From positions 7,813,501-7,877,500 of the forward strand of contig NZ_AP023262.1 in NCBI RefSeq assembly GCF_016756615.1: a DNA stretch of 64,000 nt, read 5' to 3'. A model generated the notes under the pieces. The model worked only from the letters and a program-made list of their open reading frames with translations, had not been told where the DNA came from and ran no database searches. Positions 31,999 through 41,298 of this stretch are shown here, one piece after another; positions within the stretch are counted from its first letter, which is position 1; each line of letters begins with the position of its first letter. Made by a program: the position numbers and the translations under genes. This DNA comes from Mesorhizobium sp. L-8-3 (lineage in GTDB: Bacteria; Pseudomonadota; Alphaproteobacteria; Rhizobiales; Rhizobiaceae).

Positions 31999-33554
31999 GA
32001 GGCTCTCCGTTCGGACGCTGGCGCGTCGTCATCCTGAAACAAGGTCCACAACAGTTCGTCCTCGCCGACCTCTCCCGGCACGACCTCGCGCACGATGCGT
32101 CCGCGCCGGACGAGATAGGCGCGATGGGCGAGGCCCAGCACCTCCTCCATCTCGGAAGAGATCAGCAGGACGCCGACACCTCGCCCGGCAAGCTCGCTGA
32201 CGAATTCATGGATGCGCCGGCGCGCGCCCAGGTCGACGCCGCGGCTCGGTTCGTCGAGGATCACGATCTTGGGATCACGCATGATCCATTTGCCGAGCAG
32301 CACCTTCTGCTGGTTGCCGCCCGAATAGTTGACGACGTCGCCGTCGACATGGCGCGGGCTGACGCCGAGATGCTCGACGAGCCGTCGCACCGCGTCGCCC
32401 TCGGCGCCGAGCCGCAGGAACCCCGCCAGCGAGAAGGCCGAAAGGTGCGGCAACGTCATGTTGGGCCGCACGGTCTGGGTCAGCACGAGCCCCTGCTTGC
32501 GCCTGTCCTCCGGAACCATGGCGATGCGCAGCGCCACCGACCGCTCGGGCGAGCGCTCCGCATAGCGCTCGCCATCGATCAGAACCTTTCCTTCGGCCGG
32601 ATCGGCACCGAAGACAGCGCGCGCGATCTCGGTACGGCCGCTGCCGACCAGGCCGATGAGGCCGACGATTTCGCCGGGGTGGATCTCGAAGTCGACGCCG
32701 CCGACACCGGTATCAGCGGTCAGCCCCTCGACCTTGAGCAATGGGACGACCCCGCGAGCCGGCGGCACTGTCTTTTCCGGATACGACACCTCCGCATCGG
32801 CACGGCCGAGCATGCCCGCGACCAGCGACGCCTTGGTCTCGTCCCTGGCGTCGGCCGTTCGGACAATCCTGCCGTCGCGCATGATGGTGACACGGTCGCA
32901 GATCGCCAGCACATGGTCGAGGAAGTGCGAGACATAGACGACGGTGCGGCCCATGCTTTTCAGACGCAGCATCGTGGCGTGCAAGCGCTCCGCCTCGTCG
33001 GCGGTGAGCGACGAGGTGGGTTCGTCCATCACGATGACGCGGGCATCGCGCGCCATGGCCCGCATGATCTCGATCTTCTGCTGGTCGGCGATGCTGAGCG
33101 AGCCGGCGCGCGCCGACGGGTCGAGATCGAACCCGCACAAGGCGACGATCCCGGCCAACCGCTGGTCCTCGTCGCGTTTCAGGAAACCGGCGCGACGATG
33201 CTCGATGCCGAGGAACACGTTCTCAGCCACGGTGAGTTCCGGCACGAGCTGGAGTTCCTGATGCATCATGGCGATCCCGCGGGCGAGCGCGGTCGCGGCG
33301 TCCCAGGCACCGACCCTCTCGCCGAATATTTCGAGATCGCCGGACGAGCGCGAGTAATAGCCGCCCGCGATCTTGCCGACGGTCGACTTGCCGGCGCCGT
33401 TCTCGCCGACCAGGGCGTGGATCTCGCCCTGGCGGAAATCGAGGCTGATGTTGCGCAGCACCTGGACGCCGGCGAAGGACTTGCCGACATCGATCAGGCG
33501 GATGCAGACCGGATGCGCCTCCGCTCCCGCTGTTTCCCGTTTCGCTGCGTTCAT
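31995..33554 (-). CDS. Ribose/sugar-type ABC transporter ATPase, two-domain (RbsA-like)
   Basis: 519 aa. The ATG at 33554 (GGAAGG five nt upstream) is preferred over the GTG two codons earlier. The first nucleotide domain has Walker A GENGAGKSTVGKIAGG, signature LSIADQQKIEIMRAMA and VIVMDEPTSSLT. The second has GLVGSGRTEIARAV, YSGGNQQKVLLGKW and VILDEPSRGVDLG. It powers uptake through the RbsC-like permease. The transporter is the sugar/purine type, yet its operon carries HyuAB rather than sugar genes. Confidence 0.93.
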   Translation of the reverse strand: MNAAKRETAGAEAHPVCIRLIDVGKSFAGVQVLRNISLDFRQGEIHALVGENGAGKSTVGKIAGGYYSRSSGDLEIFGERVGAWDAATALARGIAMMHQELQLVPELTVAENVFLGIEHRRAGFLKRDEDQRLAGIVALCGFDLDPSARAGSLSIADQQKIEIMRAMARDARVIVMDEPTSSLTADEAERLHATMLRLKSMGRTVVYVSHFLDHVLAICDRVTIMRDGRIVRTADARDETKASLVAGMLGRADAEVSYPEKTVPPARGVVPLLKVEGLTADTGVGGVDFEIHPGEIVGLIGLVGSGRTEIARAVFGADPAEGKVLIDGERYAERSPERSVALRIAMVPEDRRKQGLVLTQTVRPNMTLPHLSAFSLAGFLRLGAEGDAVRRLVEHLGVSPRHVDGDVVNYSGGNQQKVLLGKWIMRDPKIVILDEPSRGVDLGARRRIHEFVSELAGRGVGVLLISSEMEEVLGLAHRAYLVRRGRIVREVVPGEVGEDELLWTLFQDDDAPASERRAS

Positions 33555-33575
33555 CGCCACCTTCCCGCCTAGCGC

Positions 33576-35291
33576 TCAGCCAGGTTGGCGCGCTTCGGTG
33601 CGGGCCGGATCCACGCTGAGATCGGCGTTGAAGGCTACACCATAGCGGGCCAATGCCTCCTCCGCGGAGACGAGCCCGCTGACCACGTCGAGGCGCACTT
33701 CCTCGACCGGACGCGCCTTGGGATTGCCGTAGCCGCCGCCGCCGCCCGTGCGGGTCACGAACAGCGTGCCCTTGGGGAAACGACGAGCCCGCATCTTGAG
33801 CGGCGTCTCGGTCCTGCCGTCGGGATAGACGATCTCGTTCGACGGACCCGCGCCGTCGCTGCCGCCGGCAAGGCCCCAGCCGGGCGTCTTCGACCGCTCG
33901 AACCACAGCGCTCCGTAACAGTCGTCGAGCAGCCGGTAGCTGCGCACCACGCCGCAGCCGCCGCGCCAGCGGCCGACGCCGCCGGAATCGCGGCGAAGCG
34001 AGAACTCCTCGACACGCACCGGGAACTTGGTCTCGTAAACCTCGGCCGGGATGTTGCGGAAGCCGCCGTTGCAAAGATTGATCAGCGCGCTCTCGCCGTC
34101 GGAGCCGACCGTGCCGCCCCAACCGCCGGCGGTCGGCTCGACCGAGATCCACTGGCCTTTCTCGGGGTCCATGTCGAAGAAGGCCGCCACCATGGAATCG
34201 CCGTAGTGGGCAGCCGTCGCCTTCTCGGGCATCGCCTGGCTGAGGCAGGAGATCATGAGGTCGGCCAGCAGTCCGAGCCCGGTGAAATACCATTCGCAGG
34301 CCGCCGGCTCCCTGGCGTTGAATAGGCAGTTGTCGGGGATCCTCACCTCCATGGTCGAGAAGGAGCCGCCGGTGATGGCGCGTTCGGGATTGATCATGGT
34401 CTTGTAGGCAAGACGCAGCATGGACACCGTCTGCACCGCGCCGCAGTTGATCGAGCCCTCGACCGGCCCCGACGACCCCTCGAGATCGATGATCATGCGC
34501 TCGCCGTCGATAGTGAGGGTCAGCGCCACCTTCACCGGCTCGCTGCCGACGCCGTCATTGTCGAGCCAGCCCTCGCGGGAATAGGTGCCGTCCTTCAGCG
34601 CCGCGATCGCCTGGCGGTCGAGAAGCCGGGCCTGCTCGAAGATGTTGGCGCAGGCCGCGCGGTAGACATCCGGGCCGATGCGGTCGAGAACCTGGCCGAG
34701 CCTGCGCTCGCCGGTGCGGATCGCGGTGATCTGGGCGTTGAGGTCGCCGAGCGTCATCTCCTTGAGCCGCGTATTGCGGGTGAGCAGATCGAACCATTCC
34801 GGTATTGGCTTGAATTTGGAGACGATGCGCGTCGGTCCGAGCCGGATGCCCTCGTGATAGATCGAGGTCGACCCCATGGTCGAGCCGGGGTCGATGGCGC
34901 CGATGTCCTGCCAATGGGCGCGCGCGGCGCCGAAGCCGACCAACTCGCCCTTGTGGAAGAGTGGGCCGATTGCCGTGACGTCGTGAAGATGCGTGCCCTG
35001 CAGATAGGAATCGTTGAGGACGAAGATGTCGCCGGGATGCATGTCCTCACGATAGCGCTCCAGCACCAGCTTCACGCAGGCGTCGATCGCGCCGACGAAG
35101 AGCGGCACGCCCGTCGACTGGCCGAGCATGTTGCCCTTGTCGTCGAGCAGCGCGACCGCGCTGTCGCGACCCTCATAGATGATGGCCGAGAAGGCGGAAC
35201 GCCAAAGCGCGGCGTTCATGTCCTGGGCGCAGGAGATCACGAAGTTGCGGACGACTTCGGTCGTGATCGGATCGGCGGCAGCGGTCGCCAT
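33576..35291 (-). CDS. hyuB: Hydantoinase B/oxoprolinase-family subunit (locus 2)
   Basis: 571 aa. ATG at 35291 with GGAGG seven nt upstream; the next possible start, a TTG two codons earlier, is less likely. Conserved family segments: IIYEGRDSAVALLDDKGNML, FVLNDSYLQGTHLHDV, VEPTAGGWGGT and the Gly-rich TRTGGGGGYGNP. It is more distant from the two HyuB proteins of locus 1 than those are from each other. It overlaps HyuA upstream by about 4 codons in the raw frame, and the two probably form one enzyme. Confidence 0.92.
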   Translation of the reverse strand: MATAAADPITTEVVRNFVISCAQDMNAALWRSAFSAIIYEGRDSAVALLDDKGNMLGQSTGVPLFVGAIDACVKLVLERYREDMHPGDIFVLNDSYLQGTHLHDVTAIGPLFHKGELVGFGAARAHWQDIGAIDPGSTMGSTSIYHEGIRLGPTRIVSKFKPIPEWFDLLTRNTRLKEMTLGDLNAQITAIRTGERRLGQVLDRIGPDVYRAACANIFEQARLLDRQAIAALKDGTYSREGWLDNDGVGSEPVKVALTLTIDGERMIIDLEGSSGPVEGSINCGAVQTVSMLRLAYKTMINPERAITGGSFSTMEVRIPDNCLFNAREPAACEWYFTGLGLLADLMISCLSQAMPEKATAAHYGDSMVAAFFDMDPEKGQWISVEPTAGGWGGTVGSDGESALINLCNGGFRNIPAEVYETKFPVRVEEFSLRRDSGGVGRWRGGCGVVRSYRLLDDCYGALWFERSKTPGWGLAGGSDGAGPSNEIVYPDGRTETPLKMRARRFPKGTLFVTRTGGGGGYGNPKARPVEEVRLDVVSGLVSAEEALARYGVAFNADLSVDPARTEARQPG

Positions 35292-35293
35292 GG

Positions 35294-37315
35294 TCAAGCC
35301 TCCTTGCGCTTCAGCGTCATGTGGCCGCCGGCGATCACCTCGGCCCGCCAGTTGTCCGGAACGAGGGTCGTGGCGGTCGCCTCCTCGATGATGGCGGGGC
35401 CGGCGACGACGCCGCCGATCGGAATGCCCGATCGCTCGACGATCGCCGTGTCGTGCTCCCTGCCTCCGAAATAGACCTTGCGGCTGCGTGCCGGTCCCTC
35501 CGACGAGACCAGCGGGTCGGCGATTGCAGGCCGCTTCAGGTGGCCGAGGGCGGCGACACGAAGATTGGCGACCTCGACACGATAGTCGGGGCTCGAGTGG
35601 CCGTACTGCCTGTCATAAGCCTCGTCGAAGGAACGGCGCACGGCAGCCATGTCGATCGCACCTTCAGGGATCGGGATGGTCAGCACATACTCCTGACCAT
35701 GATAGCGGAAATCGGCGAGGCGTTCGAAGGAGATGTCCTCGTCCTTCAGCCCCTCCTTGCGCAGATAGTCGCGGCCATCGCCCTCAAGTCCGGCAAATTG
35801 CAGCTCGAGGTCGGTCGGATCGACCTGATCCCAGTAGCCGTAATAAGTCATCTTGAAGTCGTGGCGGACGTCGGTCTGCAGCATGCCCCAAGCGGAGAAG
35901 GCGCCGGGCATGACCGGCACGATGACCTCACCGATGTCGAGTTGCTCGGCGAGCGCGACGGCCTGGGCGGGGCCGGCGCCGCCATAGGCGACCAGCGCGA
36001 AATCGCGCGGATCGATGCCCCGGCGAATGGTGATGGTGCGGATGGCATCGGCCATCTTGGCGTTGATGATGTCGATGATGCCCTGCGCCATCGCTTCGGT
36101 CGAAAGGCCGAAGCGATCGCCGAGACGGGCGACCGCCTCGCGCGCCCTGGCGACGTCGAGCGTCATCGTGCCGCCGGCGAAGTTCGCCGAATCCAGGCGG
36201 CCGAGCACCAGATTGGCATCCGAAACTGTCGGCTCGGTGCCGCCGCGGCCATAGCAGGCCGGCCCGGGCAGCGAGCCCGCCGACTGCGGGCCGACGCGAA
36301 CGGCGCCGGCCTCCTCCCAGGCGATCGAACCGCCGCCCGCGCCGATCACATGGATGTCGACCACGGACATCTGGATCGGCAGGCCTTCGAGTTCGGCCTC
36401 GTTGGAGGTCGATGGCTTGCCGTCGATGATCAGGCTGGCGTCGAAGGAGGTGCCGCCCATGTCGACGCAGATCAGGTTGGGCCGCCCCGTCATCTTGGAG
36501 AGCGTGCGCCCGCCGATCGTGCCGCCCACCGGCCCGGACAGGAGCGTCTGGAGCGGTATCTCGGAGGCGGCGGAAGCGGTCATGGCGCCGCCATTCGATT
36601 CCATCACATGAAGCTGACTGCCTTCCGGCAGCCTGCCCGAGAGCTGGGCGACCAGCGTGTCGAGATAGCGCCGCACGACGGGCGCGGCGTAGGCGTCCAT
36701 GACGGTGGTCGAGGTGCGCGCATATTCCCGCCATTCCGGCGAGACGCGGTGCGACAGCGTGATCGAGATACCGGGCAGGCGCTGTCGCAGATAGTCCTCG
36801 GCCGCCAGTTCATGGGCAGGGTTCTTGAAGGCGAACAGGAAGCAGATGGCGATCGCCTCGTAGCCTCGCTCCTTGACCGCCGCGACCAGATGATCGAGTT
36901 CGGCGACATCGAGCGGAATCTCGATGGCGCCCTTCGCGCTCACCCTTTCATTCACCGTGAATGTGTCGGGGATCGTGGCCAACGGCTTCGGCTTGCGCCA
37001 ATGGATGGAGAAGATCTCGCCGCGGTCGTTACCCTGGATGGTGTAGACGTCGCGATAGTTCTTCGTGGTGAGCAGCGCGACCCTGGCGCCGCGCCGGGTG
37101 AGCACGGCGTTGAGCCCGACCGTCGTGCCGTGGATGAAGAAGGCGACGCCGGCGCCCCGCGGCAACGCCTTGTCCAACCCATCGATCACCGCAAGGGCGG
37201 GGTTCCTGGGCGTCGAGAGAACCTTGTACGCGTCGCAGCGCCCGGTCTCGGCATCCTGAAAGACAAGATCGGTGAACGTTCCGCCAATGTCCGCGGATAC
37301 GCGATAACCCTTCAC
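35294..37315 (-). CDS. hyuA: Hydantoinase A/oxoprolinase-family ATP-dependent subunit (locus 2)
   Basis: 673 aa. The start is a GTG at 37315 with GGAG seven nt upstream, giving VKGYRVSADIGGTFTDLVFQD; longer forms lack support. The second ATPase motif is LICVDMGGTSFDASLI, and GAGGGSIAWEEAG and LVAYGGAGPAQAV match the family. It should be the ATP-using partner of the HyuB below. It follows the SBP gene after an intercistronic hairpin. Confidence 0.92.
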   Translation of the reverse strand: MKGYRVSADIGGTFTDLVFQDAETGRCDAYKVLSTPRNPALAVIDGLDKALPRGAGVAFFIHGTTVGLNAVLTRRGARVALLTTKNYRDVYTIQGNDRGEIFSIHWRKPKPLATIPDTFTVNERVSAKGAIEIPLDVAELDHLVAAVKERGYEAIAICFLFAFKNPAHELAAEDYLRQRLPGISITLSHRVSPEWREYARTSTTVMDAYAAPVVRRYLDTLVAQLSGRLPEGSQLHVMESNGGAMTASAASEIPLQTLLSGPVGGTIGGRTLSKMTGRPNLICVDMGGTSFDASLIIDGKPSTSNEAELEGLPIQMSVVDIHVIGAGGGSIAWEEAGAVRVGPQSAGSLPGPACYGRGGTEPTVSDANLVLGRLDSANFAGGTMTLDVARAREAVARLGDRFGLSTEAMAQGIIDIINAKMADAIRTITIRRGIDPRDFALVAYGGAGPAQAVALAEQLDIGEVIVPVMPGAFSAWGMLQTDVRHDFKMTYYGYWDQVDPTDLELQFAGLEGDGRDYLRKEGLKDEDISFERLADFRYHGQEYVLTIPIPEGAIDMAAVRRSFDEAYDRQYGHSSPDYRVEVANLRVAALGHLKRPAIADPLVSSEGPARSRKVYFGGREHDTAIVERSGIPIGGVVAGPAIIEEATATTLVPDNWRAEVIAGGHMTLKRKEA

Positions 37316-37349
37316 GGCACGACTCCGGATTGTTGTTGAAGCTCGTTGT

Positions 37350-37370
37350 GGAGGCGGCAACGCCGCCTCC
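37350..37370 (-). other. Intercistronic hairpin between SBP and HyuA genes (locus 2)
   Basis: A perfect 9-bp stem GGAGGCGGC / GCCGCCTCC with a 3-nt loop, 16 bp after the SBP stop codon. No T-tract follows on the minus strand. The position and form match the other SBP genes in the window. Confidence 0.75.
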
Positions 37371-37386
37371 CTTCGGACATCGGGCG

Positions 37387-38385
37387 TTACTGCGCCCACT
37401 CGCCCTTGAAGTCGGGGTGCTGGTCGAGCACGGCCTTGGTGACAAGGGCCGGCAGCGGGCCGACCTTGTCCATGTCGACGGCGACGGACACGTCCTCGCC
37501 CTTCAGCTTCTTGACCACCGCCTCGAGGGCGAGTTTACCCATGGTGACCGGAAAGTAGGCGAGCGTGGCATCCCAGCGGCCTTCGCGGATCGCCTCGACC
37601 GCAATCGAAGACGCGCCGCCGCCGGAAAGATAGAGACCAGACACATCATAGCCGGCATTGCGCAACGCGATCTCGACGCCGACCAGGTGCTGGTCCGCAT
37701 TGGACAGGACGACATCGATATCCTTGTTGGCCTGCAGGATGTCCTGCATGACGGTCAGCGACTTGTCGGGATCGTAGTTGCCCTCGCCTGATGCCACCAC
37801 CTTGATATTGGGATGGGCGCCGAGCACCGACAGGTAGGCCTCCTGCCGCAGATTGTCGAAGGGGTAGATCTTCTGCCCGATGATGATCACGACGTTGCAG
37901 GGATCCTTGCCCTCGCAGAACTTCACCACATCCTCGGCCTGCACCTTGGCGCCCTCGGCAGGCGGGCTCGCGACGGTGGCGGTGACGCCCGGAACCTGCG
38001 GCTCGAGCCTCGCCAGATCCGGACCGATCGGGAACAACGCCGTCACCAGCGGCTTGCCCGCGGCGCCGACCTGCTCGACCGCGCCCGCGATGCCGACGGT
38101 GTCGTTGGGCACCACCACGAATCCGTCGAACTGGTTGCCGGCGAGCACGTCCTCGATCTGGCTGTACTGAAGCGCGGCATCGAACTGGCCGTCATAGATC
38201 GATGTCTCGACACCCATTTCCTTGGCCTTGGCGACGACGCCTTCATAGACGGCCTGGTTGAAGCCGTTCTGCGCTGAGGAGGCGAAGAACGCGACCTTGA
38301 AGTCCTCGGCCAGCGCCGCGGCTCCCGAAAAACCTCCGAGCGCCAGCGCCACGGAGGCGAGCAAAAGCTTCACCTTACGATGCAT
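37387..38385 (-). CDS. Ribose-type periplasmic solute-binding protein (Peripla_BP_4)
   Basis: 332 aa. A signal peptide MHRKVKLLLASVALALGGFS is cleaved near ALAED. The mature protein has FFASSAQNGFNQAVYEGVVA, DGFVVVPNDTVG and IREGRWDATLAYFPVTMG, as in sugar/autoinducer-type SBPs. SD GGGAGG lies ahead of the ATG. It is the first gene of the minus-strand half of locus 2 and feeds RbsA/RbsC-like proteins. The ligand is unknown; the HyuAB context argues for a cyclic amide or purine-like compound rather than ribose. Confidence 0.9.
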   Translation of the reverse strand: MHRKVKLLLASVALALGGFSGAAALAEDFKVAFFASSAQNGFNQAVYEGVVAKAKEMGVETSIYDGQFDAALQYSQIEDVLAGNQFDGFVVVPNDTVGIAGAVEQVGAAGKPLVTALFPIGPDLARLEPQVPGVTATVASPPAEGAKVQAEDVVKFCEGKDPCNVVIIIGQKIYPFDNLRQEAYLSVLGAHPNIKVVASGEGNYDPDKSLTVMQDILQANKDIDVVLSNADQHLVGVEIALRNAGYDVSGLYLSGGGASSIAVEAIREGRWDATLAYFPVTMGKLALEAVVKKLKGEDVSVAVDMDKVGPLPALVTKAVLDQHPDFKGEWAQ

Positions 38386-38555
38386 GAGAACCTCCCTGTT
38401 CGATCCCTGCCGACATTTATCGGCCTTTCCCTCTGGACGATTGACCGTAATCCATAATACAAAGTTTATGCAACAGGTATTTTTTGAGTGGCGGCAATTG
38501 TGATTTCTTGCGGCCCCGCCTAAGCCTGTCGCGACAAGAGCGCCCTCGGAGCGCC

Positions 38556-39350
38556 ATGAATGGGGAGACGACCTTGGACAAGCCGACAGGCCGGCGCGGC
38601 CGACGCGCCGGCGCCAGAACACAGGCGGGGAACGGCGAGGAAGCGATGGGACGACGGCGCGAGCGCGGCTCGACCGCTGTCTATGAGGACATGCGCGAGG
38701 ACATACTTTCGCTGAAGATCCGGCCCGGCAGCGCGCTCGACGAAGTAGCACTCGCCGAGCGTTACGGCCTGTCGCGGACGCCGATCCGCGAGGCGCTGCT
38801 GATGCTGCAGCGCGAAGACCTGGTGACGTTCCTGCCGAGCCGCAGCGCCATCGTGACGCCGCACACGATGAGCAATGCCCATGAATATATGGACACGCTG
38901 ATGCTCCTGTCGCGGGCGATCGTCCGCCTGGCGGCCGAGATGCGGACAGACGCCGCGCTCGCCGAGATCCGGAAACGCCAGGAAGGTTATGCCGAGGCTG
39001 TCGCCGGGACCGACATCGACGCCATCGATGCCGCCGATCTGGCCTTTCATCGGGCAATCTCGGTAGCCAGCGGCAACGAGTTCCTTGGGAAATTCTACCG
39101 GCTTTCGCTCGACTACGGCCGACGCATGCATCGCCTTCACTTCTACCCGATCTTCGGCACGGCAGAACGCGAGACCTGCCTTGCCGAGCACGCCGCGATC
39201 GTCGAGGCGATCGAGCAGGGTGAGCCCGAGCAGGCCGATGCGCTGATGGGCAAGCACGTGCTTTCCGAGCTACGGGTCGTGCAGCGTTCGCTGGAACCCA
39301 AGGTCGGATTGAAGTTCTCCCTGGACAGCAATTGGAAGCAGGCACAATGA
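38556..39350 (+). CDS. GntR-family transcriptional regulator with FCD domain
   Basis: 264 aa from the ATG at 38556 (GGAG four nt upstream); an ATG at 38646 with GAGG is also plausible because the segment between is basic and unstructured. The winged helix has TAVYEDMREDILSLKIRPGS and YGLSRTPIREALLMLQRE. The all-helical FCD ligand domain has DLAFHRAISVASGN and CLAEHAAIVEAIEQGE. It lies between the divergent halves of locus 2 and probably controls both. The 170-bp gap to the SBP gene holds a TTGACC box at 38441 but no clear operator. Confidence 0.9.
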   Translation: MNGETTLDKPTGRRGRRAGARTQAGNGEEAMGRRRERGSTAVYEDMREDILSLKIRPGSALDEVALAERYGLSRTPIREALLMLQREDLVTFLPSRSAIVTPHTMSNAHEYMDTLMLLSRAIVRLAAEMRTDAALAEIRKRQEGYAEAVAGTDIDAIDAADLAFHRAISVASGNEFLGKFYRLSLDYGRRMHRLHFYPIFGTAERETCLAEHAAIVEAIEQGEPEQADALMGKHVLSELRVVQRSLEPKVGLKFSLDSNWKQAQ

Positions 39351-40459
39351 TCGACAGGACCGTGATCGAAACCCGGCTCGGCCGGCTTATCGAGGCGATG
39401 AACGCCGAGGGACTAGACGCCGCGGCGATCGTTCCCGGCGCCAATTTCTATTTCCTGACCGGCGTCCATTTCCATCTGATGGAGCGCCCCACCGTGCTGT
39501 TCGTGAAGGCCGACGGGGCGAAACATGCCGTCATTCCCGTTCTCGAGCGCTCACGCTGGCAGGCGATGGCGCCCGACGTCGACACGGTGTTCTGGCAGGA
39601 TTCGGACGGTTACGACGACGCCTTCCGGCAACTTGCCGGCCGGATCGCGCCGAAGCGGATCGGCGTGGAAGGCCAGCGCATGCGCGTCTTCGAAAGCGAG
39701 GCGATCAGCAAGGCATTCGGCGACGGCACGGTGATCGACGCCCAAGCTGCGGTGGCCCGCATGCGGCTGCGCAAGGACACGGCCGAGATCGAGGCGATGC
39801 ACCAGGCGATCGCCATCAGCGAGAAGGCGCTCGCCGATACGCTCGCCAAGGTCCGCGCCGGACAGAGCGAAGCGGAAGTTCGCCAGACGCTGGTGATGGC
39901 GATGCTGGAGCATGGCGCCGACGGTCCGGCCTTCGAGCCGATCGTTCTCGCCGGCGCGGCGGCCGCCGATCCGCACGGCACGCCGCAGGCGGATCGCAAG
40001 CTCAGGCCGGGCGACGCGCTGCTGATCGATTACGGCGCGGCCTGGGGAGGCTACGCCGCCGACATCACCCGCACCGTCTTCGTCGAACATGTTTCGCCGG
40101 AGCATGCCGACATCTACGAGGCCGTCCGCGCGGCGAACGAGGTCGGCCGCCAGACCGCGGCGCCCGGCGTGACGCTCGATGCGCTGGACAGGGCCGTGGC
40201 GGCACGGATGCGCGCTGCGGGCTTCGCCGACCTGATCGTGCATAAGACCGGCCATGGCCTCGGACTGGATGTTCACGAGGCGCCCCAGGTGATGGTCGGC
40301 AACATGCAGCAGCTCGAGCCCGGCATGGTGATCACCATCGAGCCCGGTCTCTATCGCGACGGAGACGTGGGCGTGCGTATCGAGGACGATGTCCTGATCA
40401 CGGCGGAAGGTGCTGTGTCGCTGACCGGCTATGAACGCAGGCTGACACTGGTGGGCTGA
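39347..40459 (+). CDS. M24-family metallopeptidase (locus 2)
   Basis: 370 aa. The ATG at 39347 overlaps the regulator stop by 4 bp. The metal ligands are intact: Asp in LLIDYGAAWGG, Asp in AADITRTVFV, His in TGHGLGLDVHE, Glu in ITIEPGLY and Glu in RIEDDV. It is the counterpart of the M24 enzyme in locus 1, with the same size and layout. It may hydrolyse an amide or peptide bond in the product of the HyuAB reaction. Confidence 0.92.
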   Translation: MIDRTVIETRLGRLIEAMNAEGLDAAAIVPGANFYFLTGVHFHLMERPTVLFVKADGAKHAVIPVLERSRWQAMAPDVDTVFWQDSDGYDDAFRQLAGRIAPKRIGVEGQRMRVFESEAISKAFGDGTVIDAQAAVARMRLRKDTAEIEAMHQAIAISEKALADTLAKVRAGQSEAEVRQTLVMAMLEHGADGPAFEPIVLAGAAAADPHGTPQADRKLRPGDALLIDYGAAWGGYAADITRTVFVEHVSPEHADIYEAVRAANEVGRQTAAPGVTLDALDRAVAARMRAAGFADLIVHKTGHGLGLDVHEAPQVMVGNMQQLEPGMVITIEPGLYRDGDVGVRIEDDVLITAEGAVSLTGYERRLTLVG

Positions 40460-40463
40460 CGTC

Positions 40464-40952
40464 GTGACACAACATCTCGCCGACCTCGCCGCCAGCGGAC
40501 CCGCAGCGCTCTACGATCTCCTGGCGCAGCGCCTCAAGGAGAAGCCGGGCTTCGACCTCCTGACCGTGCTGGCGCCGAACGACGCGGGCGATCGGCTCAT
40601 CCGGCTCTACTCGTCCAACCACGATCAGTATCCGTTGGGCGATGCCGACATCGTCCACGACGACGCGTGGTTTCGCAAGCTTTTCACGGCGAAGGAAGCA
40701 GTGGTGGCCAATGACGGCGAGGAGATCAGGCAATGGCTGCCCGACTTCGTCGAATATGTCGAGATGGGCTATGGATCGTTGCTCAACCTGCCGATCGTGA
40801 TCGCTGGCGAGGCCATCGGCATCCTGAACGTCATGGCCGGCCGGGGGCATTTCAGTCCGGAGGCCGTCAAGGCGATCGGCGAACAGGCCCCGCTTGCGGG
40901 CCTCGCCGTGCTTGCCCGCGACGCCGGACATCGTCGTGTGGCATTTCGTTGA
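40464..40952 (+). CDS. Small stand-alone GAF-domain protein (locus 2)
   Basis: 162 aa from a GTG five bp after the M24 stop. It is a single GAF fold that aligns with the 168-aa protein of locus 1: FDLLTVLAPN, VVANDGEE, GSLLNLPIVIAGEAIGILNV. It lacks the two Cys residues of the locus 1 protein, so a conserved redox role is unlikely. There is no output domain. It is the last gene on the plus-strand side of locus 2. Confidence 0.85.
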   Translation: MTQHLADLAASGPAALYDLLAQRLKEKPGFDLLTVLAPNDAGDRLIRLYSSNHDQYPLGDADIVHDDAWFRKLFTAKEAVVANDGEEIRQWLPDFVEYVEMGYGSLLNLPIVIAGEAIGILNVMAGRGHFSPEAVKAIGEQAPLAGLAVLARDAGHRRVAFR

Positions 40953-40991
40953 GGAAGTTCTGAAGCGCGACCAACTCGATCAACGCAGAAA

Positions 40992-41044
40992 TAGTGCGCC
41001 TCGCGCACTATTTCATTGATTTGGTGCACACTGCGCACTAAATT
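40992..41044 (+). promoter_or_regulatory. Promoter with two 19-bp inverted-repeat operators
   Basis: TAGTGCGCCTCGCGCACTA (40992-41010) and TGGTGCACACTGCGCACTA (41022-41040) are related palindromes, centres 30 bp apart. A promoter TTGATT (41016-41021), 17-bp spacer, TAAATT (41039-41044) fits, and the second operator fills the spacer almost exactly. This arrangement predicts strong repression of the small gene pair downstream, probably by its own product. Confidence 0.75.
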
Positions 41045-41070
41045 CAGGCAAGCGACAAGGGGATGTCGAC

Positions 41071-41298
41071 TTGCCGACTATCGCGCAAATCGGAAACTTG
41101 AAAATCCAGATCTTTGCCGATGATCACAACCCGCCGCATTTCCATGTCGTGACGCCCGAGTATCAAGCTCTGGTCTCCATCGCCGACCTTGCCATAATCC
41201 GCGGCGAACTCCGCGGTCGTGATTTCAACACCGCGGTCGAATGGGCCAAAGCGCATATAGAGGAGCTCAATCATGAGTGGAAACGCCTCAATGGCTGA
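41071..41298 (+). CDS. DUF4160-family small protein (putative toxin-antitoxin component)
   Basis: 75 aa. The TTG start has AGGGGA seven nt upstream, and MPTIAQIGNLKIQIFADDHN with PPHFHV is the DUF4160 signature. Members are usually encoded next to a DUF2442 protein and are thought to form toxin-antitoxin-like pairs. The next gene starts inside this one, with GAGGAG overlapping it, so translation is coupled. Confidence 0.85.
   Translation: MPTIAQIGNLKIQIFADDHNPPHFHVVTPEYQALVSIADLAIIRGELRGRDFNTAVEWAKAHIEELNHEWKRLNG

Noticed and set aside
35321..37339. A 672-codon open frame on the plus strand opposite HyuA of locus 2
   Set aside because: It is a shadow of the HyuA gene, with low-complexity composition and no family motif.
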